Shown here piece after piece: positions 1-5,167 of a DNA stretch of 7,094 nt. The DNA is taken from positions 1 to 7,094 of the forward strand of contig JACMKW010000107.1 in assembly GCA_014379885.1 (NCBI GenBank). The letters are read 5' to 3'. The notes under the pieces were generated by a model. The model did no database searches. It was not told the origin of the DNA and saw only the letters and a list, made by a program, of their open reading frames with translations. Each line of letters begins with the position of its first letter. Position 1 is the first letter of the stretch. The position numbers were made by a program, and so were the translations under genes. The DNA comes from Rhizobacter sp. Lineage in GTDB: Bacteria; Pseudomonadota; Gammaproteobacteria; Burkholderiales; Burkholderiaceae.

Positions 1-854
1 GAGCGAACCCACCCGCAACAGGCCGGCGCGGCGCACGGCGGCGTCGAACACGTCGTCGCCACCAGCCAGCGCGCCGGTGTGCGAAGCGGCGGCCTTGGCC
101 CCTTCGGGCGCCCTGCCCGCTTTCACGAGCACCACCGGTTTGTTTCGGGCAGCCGCGCGCGCCGCCGACATGAACTTGCGAGCCGAGCCCACCGATTCCA
201 TGTAGAGCAGGATGGCGCGCGTGTCGCCGTCGCGTGCCAGGTAGTCGAGCACGTCGCCGAAATCGACGTCGGCGCTGTCGCCCAGCGAGATGAAGTGCGA
301 AAAACCGATGCTGCGCGAATTGGCCCAGTCCAGCATGGCGGTGGCCAACGCGCCCGACTGCGACACAAACGCAAGCTTTGCTCCCCCGGCCGCGCTGCCG
401 CGGGAGCAAAGCTTGCGTTCAGCCCCAGGCCTGGCACCAGCAGGCCCACGCAGTTGGGGCCAAGAATGCGCAGCAGGTACGGTTTGGCCGCCTGCAGCAT
501 GGCTTGTTCGATCGACAAGCCCCCCTCTTTCCACGGGCCCTTGAGCCCGGCGCTCAACACCACCGCCGCACGTGTGCCCTTGCGGCCCAGCTCGGCAATC
601 AGCCCGGGCACGGTGTCGGCCGGTGTGCAGATCACCGCCAGGTCGGGTGCGTGCGGCAAGGCCTCGACCGAGCGCCAGGCCGCCAGCCCGTCAACGCTGT
701 GGTGTTTGGGGTTGACCGGCCACAGCGGGCCCGCGAACCCGCCCTGTCGCAAGTTGCGCATGACCACGGCGCCCACGCTGCGCTCGCGCTGTGAGGCACC
801 GATCACGGCCACCGACTGCGGGCGAAACAGGTGTTCGAGATTGCGAACGCTCAT
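1..854 (-). pseudogene. NDP-forming acyl-CoA synthetase (Pat/AcsD type), N-terminal part, frameshifted and cut by the window edge
   Basis: This family makes acetyl- or acyl-CoA with ADP/NDP formation; many members are fused to a C-terminal GNAT lysine acetyltransferase (E. coli PatZ is a relative). From ATG 854 the protein has a CoA-binding Rossmann domain with SVAVIGAS (residues 14-21) and LGPNCVGLL (131-139), then NASF. At about residue 157 (RPG) the frame is lost: the original frame reads nonsense (EQSLRLC...) and stops at 123-125. The family sequence resumes in another frame at 378 as KLAFVSQSGALATAMLDW, and stays open to base 1. It includes SHTGALAG near 61-84, whose His is the phospho-His of ADP-forming acetyl-CoA synthetases and is lacking in E. 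coli PatZ. Compared with PatZ (NASF...GKLAF), the reading needs 5 extra bases removed. Start 854 is chosen because AAGGAGG (870-864) sits 9 bases upstream; a GTG at 860 is too close to it. Family and break are clear; whether the break is real is not. Confidence 0.85.
368..419. repeat. Perfect 18-bp inverted repeat at the frameshift point
   Basis: The left arm AACGCAAGCTTTGCTCCC (368-385) and right arm GGGAGCAAAGCTTGCGTT (402-419) are exact reverse complements, separated by 16 GC-rich bases. They lie in the acyl-CoA synthetase gene. In coding orientation the arm at 419-402 encodes NASFAP and the other carries the start of KLAF, both conserved in the family, so the two arms already shared about 11 bases by chance of coding. 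The extra bases that make the pairing perfect are also the ones that break the frame. Confidence 0.95.
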
Positions 855-863
855 GGGCACAGG

Positions 864-870
864 CCTCCTT
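864..870 (-). promoter_or_regulatory. Ribosome-binding site of the acyl-CoA synthetase gene
   Basis: Read on the minus strand this is AAGGAGG, a near-perfect Shine-Dalgarno sequence, 9 bases before ATG 854. It decides the start in favour of 854 (MSVRNLEHLF) over the in-frame GTG at 860, which would leave only 3 bases of spacing. The strong site suggests the gene was well translated before it was disrupted. Confidence 0.75.
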
Positions 871-906
871 CAATTGGCCAGCGTACCCCGCGCTGTATGA
901 CACCTC

Positions 907-946
907 GCTTGACGGGGCGCAAGGTCTGGCTTGCGCTTCGTCAAGC
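907..946 (+). other. Long stem-loop in the spacer before the DksA-like gene
   Basis: Bases 907-923 (GCTTGACGGGGCGCAAG) pair with 930-946 (CTTGCGCTTCGTCAAGC) around the 6-base loop GTCTGG. Fifteen of the 17 pairs are Watson-Crick. The other two (915:938 and 916:937) are G-T, so as plus-strand RNA they form G-U wobbles and the whole 17-bp stem can close; as minus-strand RNA they would be A-C mismatches. The element lies 49 bases before the ATG at 996 and 52 bases upstream of the divergent gene at 854. No U-run follows it, so it does not look like an intrinsic terminator. It could be a leader-RNA structure or a dyad operator for the divergent pair. Each arm also contains TTGACG, a possible -35 word, but no good -10 is placed to match. 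Confidence 0.7.
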
Positions 947-995
947 TCTCTCACGTTGCCGCACCCAACAATCGACGCAGACCACCGGAAGCACC

Positions 996-1376
996 ATGAG
1001 CCCATTGACCGCACAACAGACACGAAGCCTCGAACTCTTGTTGATCGAACGAGAAAAGCAACTCGATGCGGAGATTGCCTCGGCCCGCGATGCCACACGC
1101 CAACGCAACGACGCACGCCTGGGTGATGTCACCGACCGCAAGGAGGGCGCCGACCAAGACGTCACCGAAGAGGTGGCCGAGGCCGAAACCGGGCGCGACA
1201 TCACCGAGCTGAATGCCGTGCAGGCTGCCCGCCTGCGCTTGGGCGCCGGCCTGTACGGCCGATGCCTAGACTGCGCCGAGCCGATCGCTTATGCCCGGCT
1301 GCAGGCCCAGCCCGCCGCCTCGCGCTGTGCGCGCTGCCAGACGGGCCATGAAGAAAAACTGGGTCAGCAGCGTTAA
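996..1376 (+). CDS. Short TraR/DksA-family zinc-finger protein
   Basis: A 126-residue protein beginning MSPLTAQQ. The N-terminal two-thirds is charged and predicted helical (LELLLIEREKQLDAEIAS, then DRKEGADQDVTEEVAEAETGRD), as expected of the DksA coiled coil with its acidic tip. A C4 zinc finger follows: Cys90-x2-Cys93, a 17-residue span containing the family's EPIAYARLQAQP, then Cys111-x2-Cys114. Proteins of this family bind in the RNA polymerase secondary channel and alter initiation, often with ppGpp; whether this short paralogue does so is inference. The start is chosen by homology, since the upstream extension runs through the hairpin; the only ribosome-binding sequence, GGAAG at 987-991, is weak and only 4 bases from the ATG. 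The stress-protein gene begins 31 bases after the stop, suggesting a two-gene transcript. Confidence 0.9.
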   Translation: MSPLTAQQTRSLELLLIEREKQLDAEIASARDATRQRNDARLGDVTDRKEGADQDVTEEVAEAETGRDITELNAVQAARLRLGAGLYGRCLDCAEPIAYARLQAQPAASRCARCQTGHEEKLGQQR

Positions 1377-1407
1377 GCTGAACGCTCCTTCTGCGCGAAA
1401 GATCACC

Positions 1408-1866
1408 ATGAAAATTCTGCTGCCCGTTGACGGTTCCGAGCATGCCTTGAACGCTGTGCGCTACGCAATCCGCATGGCGCAAGAAGGCCTGGATGCGAGT
1501 TTTGTGGTGATGAACGTGCAGGAGCCCACCTATCTTTACGAAATGGTTCTGGCGCCCGATGCCGAGGTGCTCGGACGTGTGACCGGCGCGGCCGGCAACC
1601 ACGCGCTCGAAACCGCCGAAGACCTGCTTCGGCAAGCCGAGATCAGCTTCGAGCGCGAAATCGCCACCGGCGACCCGGCGCACACCATTCTGGAAACCGG
1701 CGAGCGCTACGACTGCGACGCCATCATCATTGGCGCGCGCGGCCGGGGGGTGGTGCGCAGCGCCCTGCTCGGTTCGGTGTCGCAGGCGGTGTTGCACGGC
1801 TCACCCGTGCCGGTGACGATCGTGAGAGAGAACCCGGCGCACTGGGCGCGCGAAGCCAGCGAGTAG
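1408..1866 (+). CDS. Universal stress protein, UspA family, ATP-binding type
   Basis: A 152-residue single Usp domain of normal length. It begins with the typical first strand and turn, MKILLPVDGSEHALNAVRYA. The C-terminal nucleotide-binding signature is intact: Gly109-x2-Gly112-x9-Gly122-Ser123 (GARGRG...LLGSVSQAVLH), followed by the last strand PVPVTIVRE. In this family that pattern marks the ATP-binding branch (MJ0577-like) rather than E. coli UspA. It is cytoplasmic and probably dimeric. Usp proteins are made on starvation or stress, but the molecular job of most is unsettled and nothing here narrows it. It is probably co-transcribed with the DksA-like gene upstream. Only a weak purine run precedes the ATG. 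The next gene is convergent, with 30 bases between stops and no clear terminator hairpin. Confidence 0.93.
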   Translation: MKILLPVDGSEHALNAVRYAIRMAQEGLDASFVVMNVQEPTYLYEMVLAPDAEVLGRVTGAAGNHALETAEDLLRQAEISFEREIATGDPAHTILETGERYDCDAIIIGARGRGVVRSALLGSVSQAVLHGSPVPVTIVRENPAHWAREASE

Positions 1867-1896
1867 CGCGGCCCGGCGGGGTTCGTTCACGCCTTT

Positions 1897-2604
1897 TCAG
1901 ATCTTGGTGTACAGCAGGTAGGCGTCTGCAAGGTAGGAATAGGTGTCAGTCGATATGAGCGTGAGCGTGCCGTTGCGGGCGATGCGGTACGTGGCGCGAT
2001 CCCTGAAAAGATGCTGGTTCGATGGGCTGTACGAATCTTCAATGAGGATCAACCGCGCCGTTGTGGCCGAGTCGGGCTCTACGAGGTAGCTCAACCGTGC
2101 TCGGCCTGTGATGGTGGCCTTGGTGCTGTCTGCATACTCGGTCAGAACCGCGTATTCGGCGGTGTCTCCCACCTTCACCGAGGTGGGCAAAGCCGCGGGC
2201 GCGCTCGGGGAGCTTCTGAACTCGCCTTCCGGGTCGACGGAGCCAATGGGCGAGTAATTGGCGTCGAAGTACCGGGTGATCTGGCCTGAATAGGTGCCCG
2301 CCGCATCACAGGCCGCGAGCGTGATCGTGCCGGAAGTCAAGACTTGAAAGCCCGCCACGCCTTCGAACGTAGCGGACGTGGCCGCCGCGTTCGTGATGGC
2401 GGCCGTACCTTCACACCAGCCCGAGATGATGAAGTTATCGGTCGACGCGCTGGCAAGCAGCGCCCGGTGCCCGGCCTGCAGCGGGAATGTAGGTGCAGCC
2501 GGGGGTGCGGCGGGAGTGGAGTCTCCACCGCCTCCGCCGCAACCCGGCAAAGCAAGCAACAGCGAGACAAGCGTCAGGAACGGAGCCAATTTGACGAGTT
2601 TCAT
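1897..2604 (-). CDS. Hypothetical secreted lipoprotein
   Basis: I do not recognise this 235-residue protein. It has a lipoprotein signal peptide: Lys-rich start (MKLVK), hydrophobic core (LAPFLTLVSLLLAL) and lipobox LPGC with the lipidated cysteine at 22. A run of Gly and then a Pro/Ala-rich linker (to about residue 40) follow, as is common in outer-membrane lipoproteins. The rest is rich in Thr, Ser and Tyr with alternating hydrophobic residues and looks like beta structure. The only other cysteines, Cys64 and Cys99, could form a periplasmic disulfide. A short-spaced AAAGGG (2614-2609) precedes the ATG. It is last in the minus-strand run, 86 bases beyond the receiver-TPR gene, with a possible promoter of its own. 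Lipoprotein status is well supported; the function is unknown. Confidence 0.85.
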   Translation of the reverse strand: MKLVKLAPFLTLVSLLLALPGCGGGGGDSTPAAPPAAPTFPLQAGHRALLASASTDNFIISGWCEGTAAITNAAATSATFEGVAGFQVLTSGTITLAACDAAGTYSGQITRYFDANYSPIGSVDPEGEFRSSPSAPAALPTSVKVGDTAEYAVLTEYADSTKATITGRARLSYLVEPDSATTARLILIEDSYSPSNQHLFRDRATYRIARNGTLTLISTDTYSYLADAYLLYTKI

Positions 2605-2628
2605 GCATCCCTTTCATAGTAGACATTT

Positions 2629-2634
2629 ATTGTA
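2629..2634 (-). promoter_or_regulatory. Possible -10 element for the lipoprotein gene
   Basis: Read on the minus strand this is TACAAT, five of six bases of the sigma-70 -10 consensus, inside an AT-rich island (TATTACAATAAATG) that stands out from the GC-rich surroundings. It would place transcription start about 18 bases before ATG 2604, giving a very short leader. I see no good -35 hexamer at 16-18 bases upstream, so this is tentative. Confidence 0.3.
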
Positions 2635-2690
2635 ATAGGTCGTCGACAGCGACCGATCCACCAACCAGGCTTCACCGGTGCGGCGCATGC

Positions 2691-4322
2691 TCAAGTGGGT
2701 GTCGACACCCCGGTCATGATGCGCGGGTCGCCGGCCCGGCTCAGGTGAACCTGCGTGCCGTAGCCACGGTAGCGCTGGTGCAGGAGCTTGGCTTGCTGCA
2801 ACAGGGCGTCGGCCCCGTCAATATGGGCATGGTGTCGCTCGATGGTGTGAAGCGCCAGGTCGACCAGCTTGGCATTGAGTGACAGCTCTGCGCTGGCAAG
2901 CAGCAGTTTCACGGCCTCGGCAGGCGCGCCGCTGATTGTCTTGGAAACAGCCTGTTCAGCCTGTGCACAGATGTCGGCATAAGCTCGCCGAACAATGTCT
3001 TCGAACACACGGTGCCCGAACGAGGCGCGCACCAGAAGCTCGGTCGTCGTTTTAGACACCGCGAAGCGTCGCGCCAGTTTGAGGATTTCTTCTTCAATGC
3101 CATCAAGCTTGAGTTCGTGCTTGGACAAGCGCGCGAGCAAAGCCAGCAGGTTGCAGGCGGCCTCGAATTCAAAGTTCGGCAAGGAGATCTCGGCCATCAA
3201 CTCGCGGGCCTGGGCCACACCGTCGGCGACCCGCCTGTCGAGCAGCGCATGGAGTGTGCTGATCACCAACTCAAAGCGCCTCAGGCGGGGGCTGCCCTGC
3301 TGCGGCGCACGGGCCGCCACCATCGCATTGAGCGATTGCGTCAGCCCCCGTCGGTCTGCGAGATCGAATTGCACGGCCGCCAACAACACCAGGCCTTGCA
3401 GGTCGAAGATGCGCGAGTTCATGCCCAGGCGCGCCGCCTTGGCCAGAACATCGGCGGCCTCTTTCGGGTCGCCGTAATAAAAAGCCAGCAAGCCGTGCTT
3501 GACCAGGCGGGCTACGCTGCCAGGGGTGAGCGTCGTGGCCTGCCGCAGCGCGTTGAGCGCCATTTCAGGCTGCCCCTGGTCGAGCAGCACACGGCCCATC
3601 ACGTCGTAGGCGTCGGCGTAACTGGGCAACTCGTTCAAAAGGCTTTCCAGCGTGCGCCGCGCCTGCACCGTGCCACCGGAGTCGTACTGGGTTCGCGCCA
3701 CCCCCAGCCGCGCCCAGGGCACGGCGCCTACCAGCAAAATCGCATCAAACAATTCCTGGGCGGCATGCGGCTTGCCCAGGCGAAGCCACAACTCAGCGCC
3801 GATGCGGGCCGCCTGCAACCAGGCCGGCCCCCGTGTCTTGAAGCGCACCTGGCACATCTCGGCGGCCTCGATGAAGGCGTCTTTCTCGACCAGTTGAAAG
3901 ATGTCGGTCAGCGCACTTTTGCGCTGACGGGCCTGAACCAGACGGTCTCTGAGCGCATCGGCCGTGTGAGGTTTCAGCAGGTAAGCGTCGAGCGCGGCTT
4001 CGGCGGCTTCGGCCACCTTGGCGTAACCGGCTTCGCTGGAGATCATGACGACCACGGTCGACAGCGGCAGCAGGTGCGACAGCCGAAGGTCGTCCATGAT
4101 GTCTTGCCCACTGACCGGCTCGTCATCGAAGTGGTACTCACAGATCACGATGTGGTACCGGTTCAGTTCCAGCAGGCGACGCCCTTCCTGCGCCTTGCGG
4201 GCCTGCACGATCTCGCCCACACCGAACTCACGCAGCATGGTGACGAGCGCGCTGCGCGAGCCGGCGTTGCCGTCAATCACCAGGGCGCGGGCCTTCGATA
4301 TCTCGGCGTCGAGAGGGATCAT
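2691..4322 (-). CDS. Receiver (REC) domain plus TPR protein with Glu at the phospho-acceptor position
   Basis: A 543-residue cytoplasmic protein. Residues about 10-130 form a CheY-like receiver. Aligned by eye with CheY, the acidic pair is reduced to Asp17-Gly18 (IDGN), the phospho-acceptor Asp57 is Glu62 (VICEYHF), Thr87 is Ser95 and Lys109 is Lys117 (YLLKPH). The region from about 145 to 300 is helical with TPR-like pairs (AAQELFDAILLVGAVPWARLG; ADAYDVMGRVLLDQGQPEMALNALRQAT), and further helices run to the C-terminus. There is no DNA-binding or catalytic output domain, so it probably acts through protein contacts. Glu in place of Asp suggests a permanently active-like or phosphorylation-independent receiver; that is inference. 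The start at 4322 (MIPLDAEI) has GGGAG 7 bases upstream; a GTG at 4352 would add 10 residues. It lies 157 bases downstream of the phasin gene on the same strand. Confidence 0.9.
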   Translation of the reverse strand: MIPLDAEISKARALVIDGNAGSRSALVTMLREFGVGEIVQARKAQEGRRLLELNRYHIVICEYHFDDEPVSGQDIMDDLRLSHLLPLSTVVVMISSEAGYAKVAEAAEAALDAYLLKPHTADALRDRLVQARQRKSALTDIFQLVEKDAFIEAAEMCQVRFKTRGPAWLQAARIGAELWLRLGKPHAAQELFDAILLVGAVPWARLGVARTQYDSGGTVQARRTLESLLNELPSYADAYDVMGRVLLDQGQPEMALNALRQATTLTPGSVARLVKHGLLAFYYGDPKEAADVLAKAARLGMNSRIFDLQGLVLLAAVQFDLADRRGLTQSLNAMVAARAPQQGSPRLRRFELVISTLHALLDRRVADGVAQARELMAEISLPNFEFEAACNLLALLARLSKHELKLDGIEEEILKLARRFAVSKTTTELLVRASFGHRVFEDIVRRAYADICAQAEQAVSKTISGAPAEAVKLLLASAELSLNAKLVDLALHTIERHHAHIDGADALLQQAKLLHQRYRGYGTQVHLSRAGDPRIMTGVSTPT

Positions 4323-4329
4323 GCGGTGT

Positions 4330-4334
4330 CTCCC
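4330..4334 (-). promoter_or_regulatory. Ribosome-binding site fixing the start of the receiver-TPR gene
   Basis: Read on the minus strand this is GGGAG, 7 bases before ATG 4322. It supports 4322 over the in-frame GTG at 4352, which has no comparable site. Confidence 0.6.
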
Positions 4335-4479
4335 AGTTGGCACGTCGCGCACGGGAACCCGGCATCACGACGTGAGGTGTCCATACTGGGGCACCCAGCG
4401 GTGCAACGCCAGCTAAAGGCTTGTTAGCGACCCGCCTATGAACGCAGCCTCCCATCAGCGGGAGAGTTAGGCGACGGGC

Positions 4480-5046
4480 TCAGTGCAGTGACGCCTCGGT
4501 GCGGTACAGCATGTCGCTCCATTGTTTGCCGAGGTCGACCCACTGGTTCCAGGCTTGTGTCGGGTCGGCGGCCGTGGCGCCGCTTTCGCGCGGTGCTGTG
4601 GCGGTTTGCAGCGGCATGACCTGCGGCAAAGGTTGGGCCGCCAGCCGAGCCATGTCGCCACCCACGGTCGCGGCACTGCGAGTGATGAGGTTCATGGCAT
4701 CGGCCTGCGTGGCCGCACAGATCGCCGCCAGCTGCTGCCAGTACTTGCCAGCCGACGCCATGTCAAAGCGCAGCAACTCCGACTGAAGATTGAGCAGATC
4801 AGCCGGTGTGGCCGCCTGGGACACCTGGGCTTGCGCTTTTTCATGCTGCAAGCGCGCGTCGTGGGCCGCCTGCATCTGGAAACGGTGGATCTCCTCGGCG
4901 CCCTTGAACACCACGTCGGTCAGCGCAATCAACGACTGCAACTGATCCTGCGAAAAGGCCAGCGCCGCATCGGGCGCCGAATTCCCGGCCTGCGCGGCCA
5001 GGGTCGGTGAATGGCCATTGTTTGCTTTGTGAGTCTTGCTTGCCAT
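4480..5046 (-). CDS. Phasin family protein (PHA granule-associated)
   Basis: A 188-residue protein with no signal peptide. It opens with a polar, low-complexity segment (1-28), then long amphipathic helices over about 32-123 (DQLQSLIALTDVVFKGAEEI, ADLLNLQSELLRFDMASAGKYWQQL) in the pattern of the phasin_2 family. After a Pro/Ala linker there is a short Trp-rich C-terminal helix (AWNQWVDLGKQWSDML). Phasins coat polyhydroxyalkanoate granules and control their number and size. The gene follows phaC by 121 bases on the same strand, which strongly supports the call. Start 5046 is chosen for AGGAGA at 5058-5053, 6 bases upstream; the frame is open further but would add 71 unlike residues running through the spacer. 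The sequence alone gives the family, not the exact phasin subtype. Confidence 0.88.
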   Translation of the reverse strand: MASKTHKANNGHSPTLAAQAGNSAPDAALAFSQDQLQSLIALTDVVFKGAEEIHRFQMQAAHDARLQHEKAQAQVSQAATPADLLNLQSELLRFDMASAGKYWQQLAAICAATQADAMNLITRSAATVGGDMARLAAQPLPQVMPLQTATAPRESGATAADPTQAWNQWVDLGKQWSDMLYRTEASLH

Positions 5047-5052
5047 GAGATG

Positions 5053-5058
5053 TCTCCT
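5053..5058 (-). promoter_or_regulatory. Ribosome-binding site fixing the start of the phasin gene
   Basis: Read on the minus strand this is AGGAGA, 6 bases before ATG 5046. It rules out the much longer open frame that starts at 5259 inside phaC. Confidence 0.7.
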
Positions 5059-5091
5059 GTGCGGGTTGAGGGTCAAAGAGCCGACCCACAC

Positions 5092-5160
5092 GCGCAATGC
5101 AAGGGGCCGAGCATCGTTTCTAAGACGTAGTGCACCGCAGGGCATTGCGCAAGCGCAATG
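5092..5160. repeat. CGCAATG repeats in the phaC-phasin spacer, possible operator
   Basis: The spacer holds GCGCAATG at 5092-5099 and again at 5153-5160, with its exact inverse CATTGCGC at 5143-5150. The last two form a dyad, CATTGCGCAAGCGCAATG, with 8-bp arms and a 2-base centre. They lie about 46-114 bases before the phasin ATG. One more core CGCAATG occurs at 7011-7017 in the spacer upstream of phaC. The position would suit a regulator such as PhaR, which is known to repress phasin genes, but I cannot match these words to a known PhaR site. The dyad could also be a weak hairpin just after phaC, though no U-run follows it. Confidence 0.45.
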
Positions 5161-5167
5161 TGTGAGC

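Noticed and set aside
909..944. TTGACG words in both hairpin arms as -35 elements of divergent promoters
   Set aside because: At 17-base spacing the -10 positions read TGCGCT and TGCGCC, far from consensus; I kept the hairpin but not the promoters.
1201..1797. Minus-strand open frame of 198 codons opposite the DksA-like and Usp genes
   Set aside because: The sense frames give unmistakable zinc-finger and Usp motifs; the antisense frame is His/Arg-rich without motifs.
3012..4427. Long plus-strand open frame (471 codons) opposite the receiver-TPR gene
   Set aside because: It is the antisense of a clear protein-coding gene in GC-rich DNA, with Arg/Gln/His-rich composition and no recognisable domain or ribosome-binding site.
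4449..4464. CTCCC...GGGAG hairpin after the phasin stop as an intrinsic terminator
   Set aside because: Only a 5-bp stem with a 6-base loop and no U-run on the transcribed strand.
4423..4475. GTTAGCGAC and GTTAGGCGAC near-repeats that recall integron attC core sites (GTTRRRY)
   Set aside because: GTTAGGC fits the core pattern, but no complementary RYYYAAC partner with attC-like pairing is present, the two copies are direct rather than inverted, and no cassette or integrase is nearby.
4353..4479. Promoter for the receiver-TPR gene in the spacer after the phasin
   Set aside because: Candidate hexamers (minus-strand TTGCAC with TATGGA) are spaced by only 15 bases and match poorly, so I did not list one.
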